DNA from: Amycolatopsis sp. FBCC-B4732 | GTDB lineage: Bacteria; Actinomycetota; Actinomycetes; Mycobacteriales; Pseudonocardiaceae | DNA length: 64,000 bases | Assembly: GCF_023008405.1 (NCBI RefSeq) | Contig: NZ_CP095376.1 | Location: 8,536,501-8,600,500 of the forward strand | Direction of reading: 5' to 3' | In this document: positions 32,279 to 40,969 of the stretch, one piece after another | Position numbering within the stretch: the first letter of the stretch is position 1 | How the letters are laid out: each line of letters starts with the position of its first letter | Program-made: the position numbers and the translations under genes | Notes under the pieces: generated by a model | What the model saw: the letters and a program-made list of their open reading frames with translations, nothing else | The model's database searches: none | Told to the model about the DNA's origin: nothing

Positions 32279-33708
32279 GCCGCCTCCTGGGTGCGGACCC
32301 GCTGCCGCGTCAGCAATGTGGCCAGGAAGCCCAGCGCCAGCGCCACCAGGACGCCGAGGTTCGCGAACGCCCATGCGCCGTCGCGGCCGCCGAGGCCGAG
32401 GGGCTCCAGGAGGTAGCCCTGCCACTTCAGCCAGTCCGCGGACGAGTTCGTCACCAGGCCCCAGCCGAGCGCCGTCGCCACCAGAATCACTGCGATCGGC
32501 CCGACGCGGACGTCGCCGTAGCGGCCCGCCGGGTCGAACAGCTCCCGCTCGGCGTAGTCGCGGCGGCGCAGCAGGACGTCCGCCAGCATCACGCCGCACC
32601 AGGCCGCCACCGGGACGCCCAGCGTGACCAGGAAACCCTGGAACTGGCCGAGGAACTCGCCGCCGAAGAACACGATGTAGACCGTGCCCAGCACCATCAG
32701 CACGCCGTCGACGAGCGCCGCCACCGGGCGGGGCACGCGCAGCCCGGCCGAAAGCAGCGCCAGGCCCGACGAGTAGATGTCCAGCACCGCGCCGCCGACC
32801 AGCCCGAGCACCGCGACTATCGCGAACGGCACCAGGAACCACAGCGGCAGCAACGTCGTCAGCGCGCCGATCGGGTCCGCCGCGATCGCCTTGTTCAGGT
32901 CCGGTGACGAGCCGGCCAGCAGCAGCCCGAACACCAGCAGCACCAGCGGCGCCACCGACGCGCCGAACGTCGTCCAGCCGACCACCCCGCGGCCCGACGC
33001 CGAGCGCGGGAGGTAGCGCGAGTAGTCCGCGGCCGCGTTGACCCAGCCGAGGCCGAAGCCGGTCATCAGGAACACCAGCGCGCCCACCCACTGCTGCGCC
33101 GAGCCGGACGGCAGCGCGCTGACCGCCGGCCAGTGCACGTCGCCGGCCACGAGCACCACGTAGACGACCGTGAGCACGCCGGTGATCCACGTGATCCACG
33201 TCTGCAGCTTCATGATCGCGTCGAAGCCCAGCACGCCGGCGGCGACGGTCAGCGCCGCGACGACCACCAGCGCGACCACCTTCGTCACCGTGCCGCCGCC
33301 CCAGCCGAGGCGGTCGAACACCGTCGCCGTGGCCAGTGTCGCCAGCGCCGTCAGCACGGTTTCCCAGCCGACCGTCAGCAGCCACGAGATCGCCGACGGC
33401 AGCCGGTTGCCGCGGACGCCGAAGGCCGCGCGCGAGAGCAGCATCGTCGGCGCCGACCCGCGTTTGCCGGCGATCGCGATGAACCCGCACAGCAGGAACG
33501 AGAACAGGATGCCGACGACGCCGGCGACCAGCGCCTGCCAGAACGAGATGCCGAAGCCGAGGGTGAACGAGCCGTAGCTCAACCCCAGCACCGACACGTT
33601 CGCGCCGAACCACGGCCAGAACAGCTGCCGTGGCCTGCCGCGCCGCTCGGCGTCGTCGATCACGTCGAGGCCGTTGGTCTCCACCTCGAGCCTGCGGGAA
33701 CCGCTCAT
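32275..33708 (-). CDS. NCS1-family nucleobase/nucleoside cation symporter
   Basis: A 477-residue permease with about 12 membrane helices, of the cytosine/purine/hydantoin/allantoin transporter family. The N-terminal region has LFWPWFGANVSVLGLSYGS, typical of CodB-like NCS1 members. Later segments include GFGLGWVNAAADYSRYLPR, the conserved N-x2-A-DYSRY stretch. ATG at 33708 overlaps the kinase stop. It imports the substrate for the surrounding hydrolase/kinase genes; a nucleobase, nucleoside or hydantoin-like compound is expected from the family. Confidence 0.88.
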   Translation of the reverse strand: MSGSRRLEVETNGLDVIDDAERRGRPRQLFWPWFGANVSVLGLSYGSFTLGFGISFWQALVAGVVGILFSFLLCGFIAIAGKRGSAPTMLLSRAAFGVRGNRLPSAISWLLTVGWETVLTALATLATATVFDRLGWGGGTVTKVVALVVVAALTVAAGVLGFDAIMKLQTWITWITGVLTVVYVVLVAGDVHWPAVSALPSGSAQQWVGALVFLMTGFGLGWVNAAADYSRYLPRSASGRGVVGWTTFGASVAPLVLLVFGLLLAGSSPDLNKAIAADPIGALTTLLPLWFLVPFAIVAVLGLVGGAVLDIYSSGLALLSAGLRVPRPVAALVDGVLMVLGTVYIVFFGGEFLGQFQGFLVTLGVPVAAWCGVMLADVLLRRRDYAERELFDPAGRYGDVRVGPIAVILVATALGWGLVTNSSADWLKWQGYLLEPLGLGGRDGAWAFANLGVLVALALGFLATLLTRQRVRTQEAA

Positions 33709-34580
33709 GTCGTGGCCTCCACCCAGTGGTCGATCTCCGTCCGGCTCGGCGCCGTCGCCGGGCCGGGCCGGGTCACCGAAAGCGCGGCCGCCGCGTTGGC
33801 GCGCACGGCGGCGTCGAGGAGGGTACTGCCGCGCAGCAGCTCCGCGGCCAGTACGCCGCAATGCGTGTCGCCGGCGCCGTTGGTGTCCACCGCGTCGACC
33901 GCGAAGCCGGGGACCTCGGTGATCCGGCCGTGTTCGTGCACGCGGCAGCCCTTCGCGCCCTCGCGGACGACGGCGACCGGTGGCAGCTCGCCCAGCACGC
34001 CGGCTTCGCGGGCGTTGCAGCTCAGGATGTCTACAATGGACAGTACGTCATGGAGTTCTCCAGGGTTGATTTCGGCCACCAGCGGGCCGGGGTCGAACAG
34101 GATCCTCGAGCCGGGCAGCCGGGGCAGCCACTCGACGAGAGCCCTGCGATTGATCTCGTGCAACAGACTGTAGCCAGTCACATACACCACGTCGTCATCA
34201 TTTAGGAGGACCCGGTCGAGCAGGTCGGGTCGCAGCCGTCCTTCGGCGCCGCTGCCGGTCGCGAAGGTGCGCTCGCCGCTCGCGTCGACCAGCGCGACGA
34301 CGACGCCGGTGTCCAGCTCCGGCGTCGGTTCGTGGGCCAGTTCGACACCCTCGGCGGCCAGCGCGGCGCGTGCGAGGTCGCCCAGCGCACCGGTGCCGTG
34401 GGTGCCCGCGTAGAGCACCCGCGCGCCGGACCGGGCGGCCGCGGCCATCACGTTGAACCCGCCGCCGGGCAAGAGGTTCGTCGACGTCGCCAGGACGTCG
34501 CCGCCCGGCGGGGGCAGGGCCGGCACCGCCATGACCAGGTCGAGGACGACCTGCCCGGTGTGCACCAGCCGCCCGGTCAT
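33705..34580 (-). CDS. PfkB-family (ribokinase-like) carbohydrate kinase
   Basis: A 291-residue kinase that phosphorylates a sugar or nucleoside. The N-terminal Gly-rich GGGFNVMAAAARSGA binds substrate. The C-terminal ATP/anion-hole motif is DTNGAGDTHCG with the catalytic Asp. The ATG at 34580 overlaps the upstream stop and the stop overlaps the permease start. In this operon a ribose or nucleoside substrate is plausible after N-glycosidic cleavage. Confidence 0.9.
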   Translation of the reverse strand: MTGRLVHTGQVVLDLVMAVPALPPPGGDVLATSTNLLPGGGFNVMAAAARSGARVLYAGTHGTGALGDLARAALAAEGVELAHEPTPELDTGVVVALVDASGERTFATGSGAEGRLRPDLLDRVLLNDDDVVYVTGYSLLHEINRRALVEWLPRLPGSRILFDPGPLVAEINPGELHDVLSIVDILSCNAREAGVLGELPPVAVVREGAKGCRVHEHGRITEVPGFAVDAVDTNGAGDTHCGVLAAELLRGSTLLDAAVRANAAAALSVTRPGPATAPSRTEIDHWVEATT

Positions 34581-35572
34581 CGACGGCGCAGCTTGAGGAG
34601 CTCGTCGACCAGCGGGCCGAATTCCAGCCGGTTCACGCTGAGCACGGTCTCGACGACGTCGGGCCGGAAGGCGTCGACCCCGTGCGCGGCCCCGAGCATC
34701 GCCCCGCAGATCGCGGCCACGGTGTCGGTGTCGCCACCCAGCCCGGCGGCCAGCCGCAGCGCCGCCGGCGGGTCGTCGCCCATGGCGTCGGCCAGCGCGA
34801 ACGCGGCCACGACGGACTCCTGCGACGCGACCGACGTGCCGATCACCCTCGCGACCGCGTCGGCGACGGCGGCCGGCGCCATGCCCCGCACCCAGCCGCG
34901 GGCCCAGCCGATCCGGGCGGCGATCTCCCCGCCGGGCGCCCAGTGCCCGCGCTCCCCGCCGACGACGGCGGCGCGCTCACCCGCGTCGAGCGCTTCGGGC
35001 AGGCTCGCGCCGTCGATCCCGGCGGAGACGGCGGCGGCGACCGCGGCGGCGGCCGCGATGCCGAGGCTGGTGTTGTGCGTGACCCGCGCGGTCGCGACGA
35101 CGGCGTCGACCAGGCGGTGCAGGTCCTCCGAAGGCGTGGCGATGCCGACCGGCGTGACCCGCATGGCGGCGCCGTTGGTGGTGCCGGTGCGGCCGGCTTC
35201 CTCGGCCGGAACGCCGTTCTGCAGCCGGGAAAGCGCGCGTTTCGTCGACGGGCCGAGCAGGTCGGCGGAGCCGCGGCGGACCATGTCCGCTTCCCAGATG
35301 AGCAGGGCGTCGGCGAAGACGTGCGGCTCGACGGTGCCGCGGCCGTCGATGAGCAGCCGGGCCAGCAGGACGGCCTGCTCGGTGTCGTCGGTGATCGACC
35401 CGGCGGGCATCGACGGCGCGATCGGCTGCTCGGCGACGGCGGTCAGCAGGCCGGTGACCGGCCCGTAGGTGGCGGCGATCGCGGCGCGGGACATCGACTG
35501 CGTCGGCATCCCGAGCGCGTCGCCGACCGCCAGGCCGGTGAACGCGCCGAGCGCCCGGTCCCGCGCGCTCAC
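34577..35572 (-). CDS. ADP-ribosylglycohydrolase-family protein
   Basis: A 331-residue all-helical dinuclear-metal hydrolase family member (DraG/ARH). Metal-site motifs are GLAVGDALGMP, SITDDTEQA and GGDTDTVAAICG, all intact. Family members cleave N- or O-glycosidic bonds of ADP-ribose; some act on small nucleoside-like ribosides. GTG at 35572 overlaps the GntR stop as GTGA. Its setting with a permease, a sugar kinase and an amidase suggests a small-molecule substrate rather than protein de-ADP-ribosylation. Confidence 0.87.
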   Translation of the reverse strand: MSARDRALGAFTGLAVGDALGMPTQSMSRAAIAATYGPVTGLLTAVAEQPIAPSMPAGSITDDTEQAVLLARLLIDGRGTVEPHVFADALLIWEADMVRRGSADLLGPSTKRALSRLQNGVPAEEAGRTGTTNGAAMRVTPVGIATPSEDLHRLVDAVVATARVTHNTSLGIAAAAAVAAAVSAGIDGASLPEALDAGERAAVVGGERGHWAPGGEIAARIGWARGWVRGMAPAAVADAVARVIGTSVASQESVVAAFALADAMGDDPPAALRLAAGLGGDTDTVAAICGAMLGAAHGVDAFRPDVVETVLSVNRLEFGPLVDELLKLRRR

Positions 35573-36261
35573 CGGTGTCCGAAGGTGAGGTGGAACTGGA
35601 AGCGGTCCGGGTCCAGCAGGCTGACCACCCGCTCGACCAGCCCGCCCTCGACGTCGACCGAGGTGCGCTCGGCGCGGAGGAAGAGCTCGCCGATGCTGCG
35701 GCCGAGGAGTTCGGCGGCGCAGGCGTCCAGGCGTTCGGTGCTGATCCACTGGTCGCCGCCGACGGAGACCAGGCCGGCGGCTTCGAGGGTCTTGGTGAGG
35801 GAGTCGTCGCGCAGGCCGGTTTCGGGGAGTTCGGCGAGCGGCCCGACGGCGGGCACGGTGGCGGTTTCCAGGGAGACCCCGCGGTCGTGCTCCCGCCGCA
35901 GCCGCCGGACGGCGACGTAGGTCTCCGGCCCGAACTCCTCGTGGAGCGCCTGGTCCCGGACGGTTTCGATGCCGAGGAGTTCGGTGGTGACGGGCGCGCC
36001 GGCGTCGGCGAGGGCGCGGGCCCAGCCGATCCGCTGGTCGAGCTGGACGCCGTCGAAGGTGACGAACGACCCGACGCCGGCCTGGGTGGAGATGAGGTCG
36101 AGCTGCTGCAGCTCGGACAGCGCGCTGCGGACCGTGCCGCGGCTGACCTGGTACTGCAGGGCGAGCTGGTGCTCACCGGGGAGGCGTTCGCCGTTGGCGA
36201 GGCGCCCGGAGCGGATCAGGTCGGTGAGGTCGCCGACCAGCTGCTGCCGCTTGCTGTACAT
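35569..36261 (-). CDS. GntR/HutC-family regulator of the five-gene operon
   Basis: About 230 residues. A winged HTH (GERLPGEHQLALQYQVSRGTVRSAL) is followed by a UTRA ligand-binding domain with the typical ETATVPA and C-terminal beta strands. It probably senses the operon substrate or an intermediate. The start ATG 36261 lies inside repeated TGTACA boxes; an upstream ATG at 36285 would add 8 residues. Binding over its own start suggests autorepression. First gene of the coupled unit. Confidence 0.87.
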   Translation of the reverse strand: MYSKRQQLVGDLTDLIRSGRLANGERLPGEHQLALQYQVSRGTVRSALSELQQLDLISTQAGVGSFVTFDGVQLDQRIGWARALADAGAPVTTELLGIETVRDQALHEEFGPETYVAVRRLRREHDRGVSLETATVPAVGPLAELPETGLRDDSLTKTLEAAGLVSVGGDQWISTERLDACAAELLGRSIGELFLRAERTSVDVEGGLVERVVSLLDPDRFQFHLTFGHR

Positions 36262-36276
36262 GTACACACCTGTACA
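36255..36276. promoter_or_regulatory. TGTACA operator cluster over the gntR start
   Basis: Three TGTACA palindromes occur in 22 bases: 36255-36260, 36261-36266 and 36271-36276. They overlap the start codon of the GntR gene. TGTA...TACA is the usual HutC/GntR half-site pattern. Confidence 0.72.
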
Positions 36277-36294
36277 CCCTGGCATCGTCGCAGG

Positions 36295-36945
36295 TCAAGC
36301 GGCGACGAGCGGCCGGACGTCCGCCTTCGCCTCGGCGGCGATCAGCTTGCCCGCCTGCTCGGCGACCTTGCCGCCGGCGACCATCATCACCGCGAACGCG
36401 CCCACGAAGATGACGGTGCTCAGCCACACCATGGTTTCGATCGGCAGTGTGAAGGCGCCGATGACGCGAGCGGCGGACTCGAGGACGAACCCGATACCCC
36501 AGATGACGCTGGTGAGACGCATGATCCGCGAGAACTTCGGCGTGCCGCTGAGGCGTTCCCACGCGGCTTCGTTCTCCGCCTTGCCGCGGGTGAGGAACGG
36601 CTGGATCGTCTTGGTCATGATCGGCGCCGCGGTGCACGCGGAGACGAGGATGACGAGCCCGGTGATGCCGCTGCCGAGCGAGTCCTTCGCGATCATCATG
36701 CGGGCGTCGCCGGAGACGAAGGTCAGCAGCATGCCGACGACGTTCGTGACCAGGACGACGAGCGCGAGGCCGTTGAGGGTGCGGTCCTTGGCGAACTGGT
36801 GGAGCGTCCGGGCGAGCGGGACGACACCGCTGAGGGCGAGGCTCAGGAAGATGCTGGCGCCGAGCGCATGGAGCCCGTAGTAGACGCCGATCGGGACGGC
36901 GATCTCGATGGCCAGGGTCTGGAGCGGGGAACCGTTCTTCGTCAT
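36295..36945 (-). CDS. VC0807-like integral membrane protein
   Basis: A 216-residue membrane protein with about six helices and no recognised catalytic motif. The general layout and motif spread (IEIAVPIGVYYGLHALGAS, then RTLNGLALVVLVTN) resemble the VC0807 family of unknown function. ATG at 36945. It sits just upstream of the GntR gene but 34 bases beyond the GntR operator cluster boundary, so it is probably a separate unit. Function unknown. Confidence 0.72.
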   Translation of the reverse strand: MTKNGSPLQTLAIEIAVPIGVYYGLHALGASIFLSLALSGVVPLARTLHQFAKDRTLNGLALVVLVTNVVGMLLTFVSGDARMMIAKDSLGSGITGLVILVSACTAAPIMTKTIQPFLTRGKAENEAAWERLSGTPKFSRIMRLTSVIWGIGFVLESAARVIGAFTLPIETMVWLSTVIFVGAFAVMMVAGGKVAEQAGKLIAAEAKADVRPLVAA

Positions 36946-37054
36946 GCGAAAAGCTTGTCGCGGCCGGGGGTTGGGGACGGATGTCGTCCGCCACGACTTC
37001 GGCCTGACAGATGTCACGGCCTCACGTTCCGCGGGGCTGCGTCGTCGGGTTCGC

Positions 37055-37438
37055 ATGGGAACGTTCTTGCGTGCTTCGGAGACTTTCGCGGTCTTCCTCT
37101 CGGCGGTCACCGCCGGCCTGTTGCTGACCACCCGGAGCGGGCACCCGCTGCACAGCGCCGCCGCGTACACCGTGTTCGGCGTCGCGGTGGTGCAGGTGGT
37201 GGCGGCGGTTCCGATGTGGAAGCCGGGAGGTGGCTCGCCGCGGCCGATCCTGTTCGCCGTGGTCTTTCTCGGGCTCGTGCTCGCTCAAGTGGCGTTGGGG
37301 ATCGCGCACGTCAAGGTCGTGCACGTGCCGCTGGGGCGGCTGCTGTTCGGGGTGAGCCTCAGCCGCCTGAATGCATGTCTTCCGCTTCCGGGACGCAGTC
37401 GTCGTCCGGGTCGTCGAGCCAGCCGTGCGGGAGCGTGA
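37055..37438 (+). CDS. Small four-helix membrane protein
   Basis: A 127-residue frame with about three to four hydrophobic helices (FAVFLSAVTAGLLL, AYTVFGVAVVQVVAAV, ILFAVVFLGLVLAQVAL) and a basic tail. It diverges from the VC0807-like gene. Its last 80 bases overlap the end of the convergent dus gene, where the protein turns basic and low-complexity. The true stop may once have been earlier. ATG at 37055 is the first good start. Function unknown. Confidence 0.6.
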   Translation: MGTFLRASETFAVFLSAVTAGLLLTTRSGHPLHSAAAYTVFGVAVVQVVAAVPMWKPGGGSPRPILFAVVFLGLVLAQVALGIAHVKVVHVPLGRLLFGVSLSRLNACLPLPGRSRRPGRRASRAGA

Positions 37439-38498
37439 CCTTGCCCGGGCTGCCCTGGCGGCCGCGGGGGCCGTCGGCGTTGGCGGGGAACGGGGCGTCG
37501 TGGTCGAGGCGGCCGATGAGGTCGTCCAGCTCGGGCAGGCCGGACACCATCGCGAAGCCGCGGCGGAGTTCGGCGCCGACCGGGAAGTTCATGAAGTACC
37601 AGGCCATGTGCTTGCGCAGGTCGCGCAGGGCCTTGGTCTCGCCGTCGTGCTGGATGAGGAGCTCGGCGTGCCGGCGCAGGACGCGCGCCACCTCGCCCAG
37701 GTTCGGCGGGGTCGGCAGCGGGCGGCCGGCGAAGGCGGCTTCAAGCTCGCCGAACAGCCACGGTCGGCCGAGGCAGCCCCGGCCGACGACGACGCCGTCG
37801 CACCCGGTTTCGTCGACCATGCGCAGGGCGTCGGCGGCGCTGAAGATGTCGCCGTTGCCCAGCACCGGGATGCTGGTGACGGCTTCCTTCAGCTCGGCGA
37901 TCTTCGTCCAGTCGGCCTGGCCGGAGTAGCGCTGGGCGGCGGTGCGCGCGTGCAGGCTGACGGCGGCGGCGCCTTCGGCTTCGGCGATGCGGCCGGCGTC
38001 GAGGAAGGTGCGGTGGTCGTCGTCGATGCCGATGCGGAACTTGACCGTGAACGGCACGTCCCCCGCCGCGCGCACGGACTCGCGCACGATGGCTTCGAAC
38101 AGCTTCCGCTTGAACGGCAGCGCGGCCCCGCCGCCCTTGCGCGTCACCTTCGCGACCGGGCAGCCGAAGTTGGAGTCGACGTGGTCGGCGAGCCCTTCGC
38201 CGACGATGATCCGGACGGCTTCGGCCATGGTCTTCGGGTCGACGCCGTAGAGCTGCATGGACCTGGGCTTTTCGTCGGCCCCGAAGGTCATCATGTGCAT
38301 GGTGCCGGGGTGGCGTTCGACGACGGCGCGGGCGGTGATCATTTCGCACACGTAGATGCCGGCGCCGTACTCGGCGCAGAGCTGCCGGAAGGCGACGTTG
38401 GTGATGCCGGCCATCGGGGCGAGCACCACTGGGGGATCGACCTGGTAGGGGCCGATCTTCAGGGCGGGCTTGCTCAGGGTGGCGGTCACGTCCTCCAT
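37359..38498 (-). CDS. dusB: tRNA-dihydrouridine synthase
   Basis: Flavin enzyme that reduces uridine in the tRNA D-loop, 379 residues. The TIM barrel contains the FMN motif VVLAPMAGITNVAF. Catalytic Cys113 lies in NFGCPVAKVTRKGGG, with the phosphate-binding GNGDIFSAADA and GVVVGRGCLGRPW. The acidic C-terminal tail is a lineage extension. ATG at 38498. It is convergent with a small membrane gene and overlaps it by 80 bases. Confidence 0.94.
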   Translation of the reverse strand: MEDVTATLSKPALKIGPYQVDPPVVLAPMAGITNVAFRQLCAEYGAGIYVCEMITARAVVERHPGTMHMMTFGADEKPRSMQLYGVDPKTMAEAVRIIVGEGLADHVDSNFGCPVAKVTRKGGGAALPFKRKLFEAIVRESVRAAGDVPFTVKFRIGIDDDHRTFLDAGRIAEAEGAAAVSLHARTAAQRYSGQADWTKIAELKEAVTSIPVLGNGDIFSAADALRMVDETGCDGVVVGRGCLGRPWLFGELEAAFAGRPLPTPPNLGEVARVLRRHAELLIQHDGETKALRDLRKHMAWYFMNFPVGAELRRGFAMVSGLPELDDLIGRLDHDAPFPANADGPRGRQGSPGKVTLPHGWLDDPDDDCVPEAEDMHSGG

Positions 38499-38583
38499 TG
38501 TCGCTTGTGGTGTCGGTCACGTCGACCAGGGGCACCGGTCGCCAGCAGTTTTCCCGTCCCGCGAACAAGGGCGGTGCGGCACC

Positions 38584-39933
38584 ATGCTCCCCATGGCCGA
38601 ACCCGCCGCGACCGAGCCGGTGCGACCCTTGCCGGGGCGGACCGTTCTCCTCGTCGCTCTGCTCCTCGGCCTGCTCACCGGGGGTGCGCTCGTCGCGTTG
38701 ATCTGGTGGGTGAACGTCAGTGGCGCACTGGCCGGGCCGCGGCTCGACGCCGTACGGGTCGGGGTGAGCATCGCCGTCGGTGGGGGTGGGGTGTTCGCGC
38801 TGTTCCTGGCCTGGCGGCGGCAGCGGTCCACCGAAGCCGATCACCTGCAGCGTGAACGGACCTTGGAACGGACGCTGGAGCAGCAGCGGGAAGTCGCCGC
38901 CGACAACCACCGGGACGCCGTCGAGCGGCGGATCACCGAGCTGTACACCAAATCGGCCGAACTGCTCGGCGCGGACACGGCCCCGGTGCGGCTGGCCGGG
39001 ATCTACGCGCTGGAACGGCTCGGGCAGAGCAACCCCGGGCAGCGCCAGACCGTGGTGCACGTCTTCTGCGCCTACCTGCGCAACCCGGGTGAGCCGGACG
39101 AGCAGGAGCGGCACGTCCGGTCGACCGTCCAGCGCGTCCTGAGCAGCCATCTCCGGGGCGCCGCGGCCTGGCCTGGTCTCGACGTCGATCTCACCGGTGC
39201 GGTTCTCCACGACTTCGACTTCTCGGGGTGCGTCGTGCGGCAGGCGAGCTTCGACCGGGCGACGTTCCGGGGCCGGGCGAACTTCGGCAGTGCCCGGTTC
39301 GAGTCCATGGCCTTGTTCCAGGGAACCCAGTTCGAGGACCACGCCGAGTTCGGTGGCGCGGTCGTGGCCTGCGCGAGCTTCGACGGTGCCCGGTTCGCCA
39401 AGCTCGCCGTCTTCAACGGTGCCGAGCTCGGCCCGGTCGAGTTCACCGGCACGGCGTTCGAGGCCGGCGCCCTGTTCCGGGGCGCCGGCTTCAAGGGGCG
39501 CGCGGTCTTCGGCGGGGCCCGGTTCGGTGAGGCCACCGTCTTCGACGACGCGAAGTTCCACGACCTCGCGAGCTTGGCCGGAATCGTTTTCCTCGACAGC
39601 GCCGTGTTCACCGACGTCGAATTCCTGGGACCGTCGACGTTCCGCCGCACCGATTTCCGCGGCGACGCGTTGTTCGGTGGGTGCGTTTTCCGCCAGGGGA
39701 CCGATTTCGCCGGGGCGTTGTTCGGCCGCTGGGTCAATTTCCGCGACGTCCGGTTCGACGGCCGGGCCGACGTCTTCCCCGCTCACGCCCGCCTCGACGT
39801 CGACGAAACGACGGCGAAGCGTGCTTGGCCGCCGACCTGGCAGCTCGTGACGTCGACGGACACCGAGCTCCCCGGCCACGAAGGACGCTGGGGCGAAGTC
39901 TTCGACACGACGACCTTCGCCGAGGACGCCTAG
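38584..39933 (+). CDS. Membrane-anchored pentapeptide-repeat protein
   Basis: A 449-residue protein. Two N-terminal membrane helices (about 18-45 and 58-75) lead into a helical linker with TELYTKSAELLGADTAPVRLAGIYALERL, the common N-terminal domain of such proteins. From about residue 205 to 410 there is a right-handed beta-helix of A-x-F-x-G/D-A pentapeptides (GRANFGSARFESMALFQGTQF). No catalytic motif. ATG at 38593 is an alternative start. Function unknown; such proteins can shield targets or act as scaffolds. Confidence 0.82.
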   Translation: MLPMAEPAATEPVRPLPGRTVLLVALLLGLLTGGALVALIWWVNVSGALAGPRLDAVRVGVSIAVGGGGVFALFLAWRRQRSTEADHLQRERTLERTLEQQREVAADNHRDAVERRITELYTKSAELLGADTAPVRLAGIYALERLGQSNPGQRQTVVHVFCAYLRNPGEPDEQERHVRSTVQRVLSSHLRGAAAWPGLDVDLTGAVLHDFDFSGCVVRQASFDRATFRGRANFGSARFESMALFQGTQFEDHAEFGGAVVACASFDGARFAKLAVFNGAELGPVEFTGTAFEAGALFRGAGFKGRAVFGGARFGEATVFDDAKFHDLASLAGIVFLDSAVFTDVEFLGPSTFRRTDFRGDALFGGCVFRQGTDFAGALFGRWVNFRDVRFDGRADVFPAHARLDVDETTAKRAWPPTWQLVTSTDTELPGHEGRWGEVFDTTTFAEDA

Positions 39934-39943
39934 GCTCGCGGTC

Positions 39944-40909
39944 ATGAACGACAAGCCCCTGCGCTGGGGAATCATGGGTACCGGTGGCATTGCCAAGGCC
40001 TTCGCCGACGATCTGCGGCTGACCACCTCCGGCGTCGTCGCCGCGGTCGGGTCCCGGACGGCCGAGAGCGCCGAGCGGTTCGCCGAACCGAGGAACATCC
40101 CCACCCGGCACAGCAGCTACGAAGCTCTCGCCGGCGATCCTGACATCGATGTCGTCTACGTCGCCACGCCGCACCCCCTGCACCACGGCAACGCGCGGCT
40201 CGCGCTCGAAGCCGGCAAGCCCGTGCTCGTCGAGAAGCCCTTCACCATGGACGCCGCCGAAGCGCGGGACCTCGTCGAGCTGGCGCGGGACAAGAACCTC
40301 TTCCTCATGGAGGCCATGTGGACGCGGTTCCTCCCGCACGTCCGGCACATCCGTGAGCTGCTGCCGCGGCTCGGGGACGTCGTCACGGTCTTCGCCGACC
40401 ACGGGCAGTGGTTCGCCGAGGACCCCGGGTTCCGGCTGTTCGCCCCCGAACTCGGCGGTGGCGCCCTGCTCGACCTCGGGATCTACCCCGTCTCCTTCGC
40501 CTCGATGGTGCTCGGTGCGCCCGAGCGCGTCGCGGCCATGGCGACACCCGCCTTCACCGGCGTCGACGCCCAGATGTCTATGCTGTTCGGCTACGCGGGC
40601 GGTGCGCAGGCCGTGCTCAGCTGCACGCTCGGCGCGGTGTCGCCGACCACCGCGTCGATCGTCGGGACCGAGGCGCGCATCGAGATCGAGGGCGCCTTCT
40701 ACGCGCCCGCCTCCTTCACGCTCATCCCGCGCGAAGGCGACCGGAGCCGCTTCGAGTACGTCGACGAGGGGCGTGGCCTGCGGTACCAGGCCGACGAGGT
40801 CGCGCGCCGACTGGCGAACGGTGAGGTCGAGAGCCCGCACATGCCGCTGGCCGAGACCGTTTCGATCATGACCACCATGGACGAGGTGCGGGCCGCGACC
40901 AGGACGTGA
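39944..40909 (+). CDS. Gfo/Idh/MocA family oxidoreductase
   Basis: A 321-residue NAD(P) sugar-type dehydrogenase. Rossmann start WGIMGTGGIAKAF, NAD-binding motif VLVEKPFTMDAAEA and a catalytic-domain DLGIYPVSFASM. EAMWTRFLPH and the GGGALLDLG stretch fit the dihydrodiol-dehydrogenase or glucose-fructose oxidoreductase branch. It follows the pentapeptide-repeat gene by 10 bases, so possibly cotranscribed, though functions are unrelated on sight. Confidence 0.9.
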   Translation: MNDKPLRWGIMGTGGIAKAFADDLRLTTSGVVAAVGSRTAESAERFAEPRNIPTRHSSYEALAGDPDIDVVYVATPHPLHHGNARLALEAGKPVLVEKPFTMDAAEARDLVELARDKNLFLMEAMWTRFLPHVRHIRELLPRLGDVVTVFADHGQWFAEDPGFRLFAPELGGGALLDLGIYPVSFASMVLGAPERVAAMATPAFTGVDAQMSMLFGYAGGAQAVLSCTLGAVSPTTASIVGTEARIEIEGAFYAPASFTLIPREGDRSRFEYVDEGRGLRYQADEVARRLANGEVESPHMPLAETVSIMTTMDEVRAATRT

Positions 40910-40969
40910 CCCGGGTTTGAGTAGTGCTACGGATCCGCAGGTGGGCGCCGGTGCGTGACCCTGTCCGGT

